Source: Natroniella sp046097105 (GTDB lineage: Bacteria > Bacillota > Halanaerobiia > Halobacteroidales > Halobacteroidaceae). From it: a DNA stretch of 64,000 nucleotides. The stretch lies in NCBI RefSeq assembly GCF_046097105.1, contig NZ_CP175562.1, positions 1,116,001-1,180,000 of the forward strand, given 5' to 3'. Under the pieces are notes generated by a model. The model searched no databases and had not been told where the DNA came from. It worked only from the letters and a program-made list of their open reading frames with translations. Position 1 is the stretch's first letter; each line of letters begins with the position of its first letter. This document shows positions 16,917 to 24,301 of this stretch, one piece after another. The position numbers and the translations under genes were made by a program.

Positions 16917-17336
16917 TTAAGTAGTTGCACGATGACCCAACCCTATTGCCATTTCATTTAAGTGTAATAATCCAATTTCAAAGAAGATAGCTACACTAAT
17001 ATGATCCTCCTTGCGAGCAATCCCTATCTTTCCTCCTACATCAAAGCCAACCGCTTTAGAATGAATTTGCTTTAAAGCTTCATGAGTTGCTCCAGCAACT
17101 GCACCTTGATCAGCATGTGTATTCTTGATTATTCCTTCTCTTTTAGCAGCAACAATAGCTCTTTCAATAATCTTTTTTATTGAAGAATTAAATTCTCCTC
17201 CAAAATCAACAGCACCTACTTGTAAAGTTTCCTGTTGATAAACACCTTTTAATCGTTTTTCCTCCTCACGATTACTCAATGCCATCTTAATTGCTGCGGT
17301 AGCTACTACCTTACTCGCTTTATCTTTATTCGTCAT
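16917..17336 (-). CDS. HutP-family RNA-binding regulator heading the aromatic operon
   Basis: This 139-residue protein is related to HutP, the Bacillus antiterminator that binds UAG-repeat RNA as a hexamer with histidine and Mg2+. Shared features are the central helix pair (IIERAIVAAKREGIIK, AVAGATHEALKQI), the KIGIARK strand, ISVAIFFEIGLLHLNE, and the G-x-G ending IGLGHR. Compared with Bacillus HutP from memory, the last metal-binding His is kept (His125) but the two earlier ones appear as Gly78 and Gly82, so the ligand may differ. It is the first gene of an aromatic amino-acid operon, not of a hut operon, and is preceded by a UAG-rich leader. GGAAGGAGG precedes the ATG. Confidence 0.85.
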   Translation of the reverse strand: MTNKDKASKVVATAAIKMALSNREEEKRLKGVYQQETLQVGAVDFGGEFNSSIKKIIERAIVAAKREGIIKNTHADQGAVAGATHEALKQIHSKAVGFDVGGKIGIARKEDHISVAIFFEIGLLHLNEMAIGLGHRATT

Positions 17337-17636
17337 ATTATTCCTCCTTCCATTTTTTTTATATAATCATATACATCAAACTAATAATTATACACTATCA
17401 GTAGCTTGTCAAACTCAGACTCTTCAACCTTTATATCAGCAAAACTTTGCTTAAATCAATGCATATAAGTATATATAATATCAAAAAAGCACTCCTACCA
17501 ATAGGAGTACTTAGACTAACCCCACCTACTCCTACCTAACTACCATCCTACTGGGTTACTAGAATATTTAATTTTATACTTTAAACAATTATACCCTACA
17601 ATTATACCTACTACCATACTACTTTTCTACGTTTGC
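17337..17636 (-). promoter_or_regulatory. UAG-repeat attenuator leader of the aromatic operon
   Basis: Transcription is expected to begin near 17636. Two sets of three TAG triplets are each spaced by exactly 8 nt: first bases at 17629, 17621, 17613 and at 17550, 17542, 17534. Extra TAGs lie at 17610, 17598, 17561, 17538, 17528 and 17518. The second set lies in a loop closed by TAACCC (17558-17553) with GGGTTA (17522-17517). TAGGAGTA (17534-17527) can also pair with TACTCCTA (17509-17502); this antiterminator would destroy both the loop and the terminator at 17483-17511. Protein bound to the UAG loop should therefore favour termination. The mechanism is inference; the repeats and pairings are visible. 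Confidence 0.75.
17483..17511 (-). terminator. leader terminator (attenuator) upstream of the HutP-family gene
   Basis: On the minus strand AGTACTCCTA-TTGG-TAGGAGTGCT forms a 10-bp stem with one G-U pair, followed by six T residues. It lies in the leader, 146 bases before the first start codon, so it can only act as an attenuator for the operon. Its 5' arm is the partner of the competing antiterminator. Confidence 0.88.
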
Positions 17637-17641
17637 CTATT

Positions 17642-17670
17642 ATCTTAACATAATTTCATATTTAACACAA
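17642..17670 (-). promoter_or_regulatory. promoter of the aromatic amino-acid operon
   Basis: On the minus strand TTGTGT (17665-17670) and TAAGAT (17642-17647) are separated by 17 bases. The expected start near 17636 puts the first UAG triplet set almost at the 5' end of the RNA. The promoter begins right after the stop codon of the preceding gene (17679). Confidence 0.55.
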
Positions 17671-17678
17671 GGGCCAAT

Positions 17679-18185
17679 TTAAAATTGACTATCAATTCTC
17701 ACCCGTCCTAAAGTCTTATATTCATCTTGTACCCAAAATTGTTGCTCTCTCTCAAATGGATACAATACACCAGAAAGCTCATCAATCCTAATCCATAATC
17801 CCCTTTCAATCCCTCTAGTATCAATAATTACTCTATCACCATTTCTAACCCTTATTTGAGCAACCCCTCCAGCAAAACTATCTTTAACTTCTCCATTAAC
17901 TATTAATTTAGCTTCTGGTAAATCTAACTGCCCTTGAATAGTAACCCTTAACTCTTCTTCAGGTGCTGAAAAAACTTCTTGAGCTGGCTCACCAAAATGA
18001 TATTCTTCCCCAAGCAGAGAGTTGACCAGCGGCAAATTTGAAATTAAAGTTCTATCAAAATCAGGATTAACTAAAATTATTTGGACTGTAACTAACAATA
18101 CAAGTCCTACCACTACGATTTTCAGTAATATCCTTTCGATCACTTTAATTAAATCACTAACCAACCGAAAAAAACGATTAGGCAT
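17679..18185 (-). CDS. single-pass membrane protein of unknown function
   Basis: I placed the start at the ATG at 18185 (MPNRFFRLVSDLI), where GGGGGAA lies 5 bases upstream; the frame is open further back but has no ribosome site there. The 168-residue product has a basic amphipathic N-terminus, one hydrophobic helix (ILLKIVVVGLVLLVTVQIILV, about residues 17-38) and an extracytoplasmic beta-rich domain with VTIQGQLDLPEAKLIVNGEV and RVRNGDRVIIDTRG, resembling a small Ig-like or surface domain. I recognise no family. It stands between the HI0933-type flavoprotein and the aromatic operon, whose promoter directly follows it. Confidence 0.75.
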   Translation of the reverse strand: MPNRFFRLVSDLIKVIERILLKIVVVGLVLLVTVQIILVNPDFDRTLISNLPLVNSLLGEEYHFGEPAQEVFSAPEEELRVTIQGQLDLPEAKLIVNGEVKDSFAGGVAQIRVRNGDRVIIDTRGIERGLWIRIDELSGVLYPFEREQQFWVQDEYKTLGRVRIDSQF

Positions 18186-18453
18186 AGTTCTTCCCCCTAA
18201 ATATAGCTCTTTTGCTATAATAATATGTTTGTAAGGAGTTAATCTATGCCAAATAAAGTATAATTTCATTTGAATTAATTTTTATCTTAAAGAGTGAGCA
18301 ACCTGTTAAGTTTAAATAATAAGCTAAAAAAGATTAAAAAACAATAACTTTTCTAATATTCCTATTTCTTCTAACTAAGATTTTTTCAAAATCAAGCTCC
18401 AGCTTATTTCAACTCAATATTAAAGTACCCTAACTTAAATCTGTTTATGTAAT

Positions 18454-19674
18454 TCAAACTTGATTACCTACTACATACCCCATAGAAAAGGCAGCTTGTA
18501 AATTAAACCCACCTGTATAAGCATCAATATCTACTAGCTCACCAGCAAAGTATAATCCTTCTACTAACTTTGATTCTAAAGTACCGGGATCAATCTCTTC
18601 TGTATCAACCCCTCCAGCAGTAACAATTGCTCGTCTAAAGCCTTTAGTTCCAGTAATCGTCAACTCTAATCCAGTTAATAATTTTAATAACTCTCTTCTT
18701 TCCTCACGAGTAATCTGATTAACGAATTTATCTTCAGGAATAGATGATAAATTAATAATAACTGGAATCAAGCCCTTAGGTAATAGATCACCCAAGCTAT
18801 TTTTGAATTGTTTCCTTGAATATTTAGCAAAATCTCTCTGCAATCGCTTATCTAACTGCTCAATAGAAAGAGCAGGCTTTAGATTAATCTTTAACTTTAA
18901 TTCTTGATTTAAGTTATTTGCTACTTGGCGACTCAAAGTTAAAATAATTGGCCCGCTAACTCCAAAATGGGTAAATAACATCTCCCCAAACTCTTCTGCA
19001 ACTTCTTCTCCAGCAATAGTTAAAGTTACAGTTACATTCCTTAAATTTAACCCTTGTAATTCCATAACCCATTCTTCTGCAATCTCTAGGGGAACTAAAG
19101 AAGGTCTAGTTTGAATTATATTATGACCAACTTTTCGGGCCAACCAATAGCCATCTCCTGCAGAACCAGTAGTTGGATAAGCTGCTCCTCCTACCGCTAA
19201 CAATAAATTATCTCCATTATAGCTACTCTTGCTAGTCTTAACTCCTTTAATCACTCCATTAACAACTATTAATTCTTCAACCGCTTCCTTTAACTTAACT
19301 TCGACTCCATTATCCACAATAAACCTCTTTAATGCTTCCACTACATCGCGAGCTGAATCTGACGTAGGAAAGACCCTCCCACCGCGTTCTACTTTAGTCT
19401 CAACTCCCAACTGAGAAAAAAAATCTCGTACTTGCCAGTTAGAAAAAGAGTAGAGACTGCTATATAAAAACTTACCATTCCCTGGGAAATTATTAATTAT
19501 CTCCTCTACTTCGCAATTATTAGTCAGATTACACCGTCCTTTCCCAGTGATCAATAACTTCTTACCTAGTTGTTCATTCTTTTCTAATAATAATACTTTC
19601 TTTCCTTTTTTAGCAGCAACACCTGCTGCCATCATTCCTGCTGCTCCACCACCAGCTACAATTAGATCGTACAT
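18454..19674 (-). CDS. FAD-dependent oxidoreductase, HI0933/YhiN (BaiN-like) family
   Basis: This 406-residue flavoprotein has the N-terminal dinucleotide-binding motif VAGGGAAGMMAAGVAA at about residues 6-21, the family-typical KKLLITGKGRCNLTN near 37, AVGGAAYPTTGSAGDGYWLA near 165, FTHFGVSGPIIL near 233 and the C-terminal LYFAGELVDIDAYTGGFNLQAAFSMGYVVG that closes the FAD site. The family is found next to cmk and other housekeeping genes in many Firmicutes, and its substrate is mostly unknown; one member reduces a bile-acid intermediate. GGCGAGGTGG precedes the ATG. It appears to be a single-gene unit. Confidence 0.9.
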   Translation of the reverse strand: MYDLIVAGGGAAGMMAAGVAAKKGKKVLLLEKNEQLGKKLLITGKGRCNLTNNCEVEEIINNFPGNGKFLYSSLYSFSNWQVRDFFSQLGVETKVERGGRVFPTSDSARDVVEALKRFIVDNGVEVKLKEAVEELIVVNGVIKGVKTSKSSYNGDNLLLAVGGAAYPTTGSAGDGYWLARKVGHNIIQTRPSLVPLEIAEEWVMELQGLNLRNVTVTLTIAGEEVAEEFGEMLFTHFGVSGPIILTLSRQVANNLNQELKLKINLKPALSIEQLDKRLQRDFAKYSRKQFKNSLGDLLPKGLIPVIINLSSIPEDKFVNQITREERRELLKLLTGLELTITGTKGFRRAIVTAGGVDTEEIDPGTLESKLVEGLYFAGELVDIDAYTGGFNLQAAFSMGYVVGNQV

Positions 19675-19857
19675 TTAAAACCACCTCGCCCTTCTAATTA
19701 ACAGTTAAAATTAAAATCATTAAATCCTTAAACTCAAAACCCATTCACTCATGAAGACTATTTCATAGTAACATCTAAATTGTACTTATTTTATCTATTG
19801 TTAGTTTTTTAACTATTCATTTTTCAATATTAAATATTCACTGCTTTATAGGGAAAT

Positions 19858-19885
19858 AAAAAAGCAGCCCGCAAATACGAGCTAC
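19858..19885 (-). terminator. intrinsic terminator at the end of the fab-rnc operon
   Basis: On the minus strand GTAGCTCG-TATTT-CGGGCTGC (stem with two G-U pairs) is followed by six T residues. It overlaps the last bases of rnc and closes the fapR...rnc gene series. Confidence 0.82.
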
Positions 19886-20580
19886 TGAATTTTTTTAATT
19901 GCATTTTTAGCTGCTTGTTGTTGTGCTTCTTTTTTACTAGATCCAATACCAGTACCTAATACTTCATCTTCAAAAACAACTTGTACAGTAAATTCTTTAT
20001 TATGATCTGGCCCTTCTTCCTTAACCACCAAATAATCAGGACGTGAGTTAGAACTTTGCTGAATTAACTCTTGTAATAATGTTTTATAATCTTGAATATG
20101 CTCTCCAGCTTCAACAGTCATAATATCAGCAGTTAATAATTCTAAGATAAACTCTCTAACAACTTCCAAACCTTGATCTAAATAGATACTTCCTACCAAT
20201 GCCTCAAAAGCATCTGCTAAAATAGAGTTCCGCTTTCTTCCTCCTGTAATTTCTTCACCTTTTCCTAATAATAAATAGTTGCCTAAATTAATTTCTTTAG
20301 ATTTTTCAGCTAATACTGGAGCACTGACTACTACAGATCTAATCTTGGCCAATTCTCCTTCAGGATGGTCAGGATATTCAGCAAAAATGTATTCACTAAT
20401 CACCAAATCTAATATAGCATCACCTAAAAACTCTAACCGTTCATTATTCTTTAAACTTCGTTCTCTATTTTCATTAGAATAAGATTTATGAGTGATAGCT
20501 CTTTTTAATAACTCTTCATTTTGAAACTCTACCTCAATTTCCTGCTCTAATTTATCAACTTTTTGCTTATCAAACTCCAT
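19882..20580 (-). CDS. rnc: ribonuclease III
   Basis: This 232-residue double-strand RNA endonuclease processes rRNA and structured mRNA. The catalytic signature NERLEFLGDAILDLVISEY is near residues 43-61, with the second acidic motif in ILADAFEALVGSIYLDQG near 120. The C-terminal 70 residues form a double-stranded RNA-binding domain (DYKTLLQELIQQ ... GTGIGSSKKEAQQQAAKNAI). Length and layout match bacterial Rnc. It follows fabF by 17 bases, the order seen in many Firmicutes (acpP-fabF-rnc). A terminator overlaps its 3' end. Confidence 0.96.
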   Translation of the reverse strand: MEFDKQKVDKLEQEIEVEFQNEELLKRAITHKSYSNENRERSLKNNERLEFLGDAILDLVISEYIFAEYPDHPEGELAKIRSVVVSAPVLAEKSKEINLGNYLLLGKGEEITGGRKRNSILADAFEALVGSIYLDQGLEVVREFILELLTADIMTVEAGEHIQDYKTLLQELIQQSSNSRPDYLVVKEEGPDHNKEFTVQVVFEDEVLGTGIGSSKKEAQQQAAKNAIKKIQ

Positions 20581-20597
20581 GTTATCAACACCTTATA

Positions 20598-21842
20598 TTA
20601 AGCATTATACTCCTTTAAGATAATGGTAGCATTCTGACCTCCAAAGCCTAATGAGTTAGATAAGGCTACCTTCACCTCTGTTTCTTTAGCTTCATTTGCT
20701 GCATAGTCAAGGTCACACTCTGGGTCTACATTTTCATAATTAATTGTCGGTGGAATAATATTATTTTGAATAGCTAAAGCTAAAGCAATAGCCTCTATTC
20801 CTCCTGCTCCTCCCAACAAGTGTCCAGTCATTGACTTAGTCGAGCTTACAATTAATTCCTCAGCATGTTCACCAAAAACCCTTTTAATAGCTGCTGTTTC
20901 TAATTTATCATTAGCAGGTGTAGAGGTTCCATGAGCATTAATATAGTTCATTTCAGTTGGCTCAATATTTCCTTGCTCAAGGGCCATCTCCATAGATCGA
21001 GCAGCACCTTCACCACCAGGAGCTGGAGCAGTAATATGATGAGCATCAGCAGACATACCATACCCAGCTACCTCAGCATAGATTTTAGCACCTCTAGCTT
21101 GAGCACTTTCTAGAGATTCCAAAATCAATACTCCTGAACCTTCACCCATTACAAATCCATCACGCTCTGCATCAAATGGTCGACTGGCTGCTTGTGGATT
21201 ATCATTATTAGTACTCATCGCTTTCATAGCACAAAATCCAGCACATGAAGCAGGAGTAATTGCTGCTTCAGTTCCACCAGCAATCATCATCTTAGCATCT
21301 CCACGCTTGATAATTTCAAAGGCATCCCCAAGAGCATTGGTTCCTGAAGCACAGGCAGTTACTGCCGTTACATTTGGCCCTTTAGCACCAGTATGAATAG
21401 AAACCTGCCCAGCAGCCATATTAGCAATCATCATCGGAATAAAGAAGGGACTAACTCGATTTGGCCCTCTCTTTAATAAGCGATCATACTGCTTCTCAAA
21501 AGTCTCTACCCCTCCAATTCCTGAACCAATCAAGACTCCAATATCATTTGCATTCTCTTCATTTATCTTTAACTCTGCATCCTCAAGGGCCAATTTAGCT
21601 CCAGCTACAGCAAATTGAGCATAACGATCCATCCTCTTAGCTTCCTTATGCTCTATGCCAAACTCCTTAACATCAAAATCCTTAACTTCAGCAGCAATTT
21701 GAGTTTTATATTCACTAGCATCAAAATGAGTAATAGTGTCAACTCCCGATTTTCCTGCTGTTAATGAGGACCAATAATTTTCAATTCCAGTCCCGATAGG
21801 AGAAATGACCCCCATTCCAGTTATCACTACACGATTAGTCAT
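20598..21842 (-). CDS. fabF: beta-ketoacyl-ACP synthase II
   Basis: This 414-residue condensing enzyme elongates acyl-ACP with malonyl-ACP. The active-site Cys is in VTACASGTNALGDAF near residue 165. The two catalytic His are in YINAHGTSTPAND and STKSMTGHLLGGAGGIE, and the C-terminal SLGFGGQNATIIL is typical. GGAGGG lies upstream of the ATG, and the start overlaps the last 8 bases of the preceding NMO/FabK-like gene, which implies translational coupling. It is part of the FapR-controlled fatty-acid cluster. Confidence 0.96.
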   Translation of the reverse strand: MTNRVVITGMGVISPIGTGIENYWSSLTAGKSGVDTITHFDASEYKTQIAAEVKDFDVKEFGIEHKEAKRMDRYAQFAVAGAKLALEDAELKINEENANDIGVLIGSGIGGVETFEKQYDRLLKRGPNRVSPFFIPMMIANMAAGQVSIHTGAKGPNVTAVTACASGTNALGDAFEIIKRGDAKMMIAGGTEAAITPASCAGFCAMKAMSTNNDNPQAASRPFDAERDGFVMGEGSGVLILESLESAQARGAKIYAEVAGYGMSADAHHITAPAPGGEGAARSMEMALEQGNIEPTEMNYINAHGTSTPANDKLETAAIKRVFGEHAEELIVSSTKSMTGHLLGGAGGIEAIALALAIQNNIIPPTINYENVDPECDLDYAANEAKETEVKVALSNSLGFGGQNATIILKEYNA

Positions 21843-22803
21843 CTTTTGTATTCCCTCCTAAGTACTCTTTAGCTTCTTCAATTAGATTTTCAAATATCTG
21901 TTTGACAGGTAATATTTCATTTAATTGGTATGCTTTCTCACCGGCAAATACTAAACCATGATCCATGTCTCCACTTTGAGCTTTTAGTAAGGATTCCATA
22001 ATACAGAACCTCCGCGAACACTTTTTCAAACAGAGATAGTCACAAGATGTGTCTAGTTCATCACCCTCTACCTTGTTTAAAAACTCATTTCGTAAAGCTC
22101 TTCCTGGTAAGCCAACTGGACTATCTATAACAACTCCATCTTCTGGAGTAGCATTCATATATAATTCTTTAAATTCATCTTCAACTTCACACTCTTCACT
22201 AGCTACAAATCTAGAACCCATTTGTACTCCATCTGCTCCCATTTCTAATACTTCAGCTATATCTTCACCATTCATAATTCCCCCAGCAGCAATAACTGGA
22301 ATCTCAACTGCATCAACAATCTTATCAATTAACGATTTCATTGGTTGGTCAGTACCTAAATGACCACCAGCTTCTTTTCCTTCTACTACAATCGCAGAAG
22401 CTCCTAATCTCTCAGAAATTTTTGCTAATTTAACCGATGATACGATTGGAACAATTTCAACATCGCCCTCTTTGCCTAAGGAGAATAAATCACGAGAAAA
22501 TCCTGCTCCTGCCACTATTAAATCAATTCCTTCACTAATAGATGCCTTAGCTAAATCTTTAAATTCATTAATTGCCACCATAATATTTACACCAATAATT
22601 CCTGTAGATAACTGACGTGCCCGTCTAATTTCTTCTTTAATCTCTTTTACTGTTAAGCCAGAACCAGCTATTAATCCTATCCCACCTTCATTAGCTACAG
22701 CTGCAGCTAAAGGAGCAGTAGAAACTTTAACAGCCATACCACCTTGAATAATGGGCACTTTAGCTACTAAATCGCCTATTCTTAATTTAGGTAACTCCAA
22801 CAT
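21835..22803 (-). CDS. FabK-like / nitronate monooxygenase-family flavoprotein with a Cys cluster
   Basis: This 322-residue TIM-barrel FMN protein has the family signatures PIIQGGMAV near residue 18, EGKEAGGHLG near 140 and AAGGIMNGEDIAEVLEMGADGVQMGSRFV near 170-198. Unlike the FabK at 24302 it carries four Cys in CDYLCLKKCSRRFC near 255, as in clostridial nitronate-monooxygenase-like proteins. It occupies the position between acpP and fabF where no such gene is normally expected, and overlaps fabF by 8 bases. It could be a second enoyl-ACP reductase or an oxidoreductase that repairs or desaturates acyl chains; the sequence does not decide. GGGGGAATA precedes the ATG. Confidence 0.82.
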   Translation of the reverse strand: MLELPKLRIGDLVAKVPIIQGGMAVKVSTAPLAAAVANEGGIGLIAGSGLTVKEIKEEIRRARQLSTGIIGVNIMVAINEFKDLAKASISEGIDLIVAGAGFSRDLFSLGKEGDVEIVPIVSSVKLAKISERLGASAIVVEGKEAGGHLGTDQPMKSLIDKIVDAVEIPVIAAGGIMNGEDIAEVLEMGADGVQMGSRFVASEECEVEDEFKELYMNATPEDGVVIDSPVGLPGRALRNEFLNKVEGDELDTSCDYLCLKKCSRRFCIMESLLKAQSGDMDHGLVFAGEKAYQLNEILPVKQIFENLIEEAKEYLGGNTKDD

Positions 22804-22836
22804 TATTCCCCCAGTTTTAATTTATTAATGGATAAA

Positions 22837-22867
22837 GCCCCCGTTTATAAAACAATATAAACGGGGC
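22837..22867 (-). terminator. strong hairpin between acpP and the NMO-family gene
   Basis: On the minus strand GCCCCGTTTATA-TTGTTT-TATAAACGGGGGC forms a 12-bp stem. It is followed by only three T residues, so it may act as a partial terminator or as a 3' stabiliser that lets acpP mRNA accumulate above the downstream genes. Confidence 0.6.
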
Positions 22868-22891
22868 ATTATCCATCCAACAGACTATAAA

Positions 22892-23122
22892 TTATAAAGC
22901 ATTTTCAATATAATCTACTGCATCTTGCACAGTTCCAATATCTTCTGCATCCTCATCAGGAATCTCAATGTCAAATTCCTCTTCAAATGCCATAACAACC
23001 TCAACAATATCTAAAGAATCAGCTCCTAAATCCTCAATGAATGAAGCCTCTGGAGTTACTTCATCAGCATCTACACCCAATTCTGTAACTACAATCTCTT
23101 GAACCTTTTTTAAAGTATCCAT
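22892..23122 (-). CDS. acpP: acyl carrier protein
   Basis: This small acidic protein carries growing acyl chains on phosphopantetheine. The attachment Ser is in DLGADSLDIVEVVMAFEEEF near residue 37. I chose the ATG at 23122 (MDTLKKVQEIV, 76 residues) because GGAGG lies 8 bases upstream; the GTG three codons earlier overlaps the ribosome site. The protein is almost entirely Asp/Glu-rich helices, as in all ACPs. A 206-base gap separates it from fabD, where fabG usually lies, and a strong hairpin follows it. Confidence 0.97.
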   Translation of the reverse strand: MDTLKKVQEIVVTELGVDADEVTPEASFIEDLGADSLDIVEVVMAFEEEFDIEIPDEDAEDIGTVQDAVDYIENAL

Positions 23123-23328
23123 TCCTGTCACCTCCTTTCAAAAGAGTAATTGATAGTTTATAACTAATAATTAAAACCTAATTTAAAAACTTTAAGCCAT
23201 ATAACTTATTAATTAAACTCCTTAGGTTTATTTTAGTTTTAAGTATTAATATTGAATTTTTTTGCTTTTACTTCCCCTACTCTTTCATTATATGTTTTCC
23301 CTAATCTACCATCTTGTATAACTAAAAA

Positions 23329-24261
23329 TCACAGCTTTCTCAATGTTTTTTCTAAAGAGCGCTGGTCCTGAACATTTAATGCTGTTACACTACGATCAAT
23401 CTTTCTCATAAATCCTTTTAGTACTCGCCCCGGGCCAACTTCAATAAAGGTATCTACACCAGCATCAATCATCCTCTGAATAGACTCTTGCCAGCGTACT
23501 GAGCCACTAATCTGCTCGATTAAAGCATCTTTAATATGGTCGACTTCAGTAGTAATCTCAGCCTTAACATTCGTTACAAGCGGTATTTGAGGTTCATTAA
23601 AATCTATTGTCTCAAATTCTTGGGCCAACTTCTCCCCAGCAGATTCCATCAAACTAGAATGAAAAGGGCCACTGACATCTAACATAACCGCTCTCTTAGC
23701 CCCAGCCTCCTTAGCTAATTCAGCAGCCTGCTCAACAGCTTTCTTCTCACCAGAAATAACGACTTGGCCTGGACAGTTAAAATTAGCTACTTCAACTATG
23801 CCATGCTTACTTCCCGAAGTACAAACTTTTTGCACTTCATCTGCTGACAGACCAATAATTGCAGCCATTGTTCCTTCACCAGAAGGATCTGCTGCTGCCA
23901 TCAATTGCCCCCTCTTTCTAACAAGTTGTACAGCATCAGCTAACTCCAATACCCCTGCAGCAACTAAAGCAGAATACTCACCAAGACTATGTCCTGCAAC
24001 TAGATCAGGCTCAAGCCCTTTTTCTAACAATAATTTATAGATACCAATACTGGTAGCCAAAATAGCTGGTTGAGTATTACTTGTCTCCTTTAGCTTTACT
24101 TCTGGTCCTGAAAAACATACTTCTGATATATCTATATCTAAAGCTTGATCTGCTTCTGCAAAAGCCTTTCTAACCACTTCAAAATCCTGAGCCAACTCTG
24201 CTCCCATTCCTACCTTTTGCGAACCTTGCCCAGGAAAGATAAATGCCATTTTTCCCATCAT
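23329..24261 (-). CDS. fabD: malonyl-CoA:ACP transacylase
   Basis: This enzyme loads malonate from CoA onto ACP. The start is placed at the ATG at 24261 (MMGKMAFIFPGQGSQ) because GGAGG lies 5 bases before it; the more upstream TTG lies within the ribosome site. FIFPGQGSQKVGMG at the N-terminus and the nucleophile Ser in VAGHSLGEYSALVAAG near residue 90 are diagnostic. The catalytic His is in SGPFHSSLM near 200, and TFIEVGPGRVL closes the site. About 310 residues is the family's normal length. It follows fabK by 40 bases in the fab cluster. Confidence 0.96.
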   Translation of the reverse strand: MMGKMAFIFPGQGSQKVGMGAELAQDFEVVRKAFAEADQALDIDISEVCFSGPEVKLKETSNTQPAILATSIGIYKLLLEKGLEPDLVAGHSLGEYSALVAAGVLELADAVQLVRKRGQLMAAADPSGEGTMAAIIGLSADEVQKVCTSGSKHGIVEVANFNCPGQVVISGEKKAVEQAAELAKEAGAKRAVMLDVSGPFHSSLMESAGEKLAQEFETIDFNEPQIPLVTNVKAEITTEVDHIKDALIEQISGSVRWQESIQRMIDAGVDTFIEVGPGRVLKGFMRKIDRSVTALNVQDQRSLEKTLRKL

Positions 24262-24301
24262 ATACTCCTCCAAACCATTATTAATTAATAGTTATCAATC
24301 A

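Noticed and set aside
17526..17561. Classical TRAP binding site (11 regular GAG/UAG repeats)
   Set aside because: The triplets are spaced by 3, 4 and 8 bases rather than the 4-6-base period of TRAP sites, and no TRAP (MtrB) gene is in the window. The HutP-style reading fits better.
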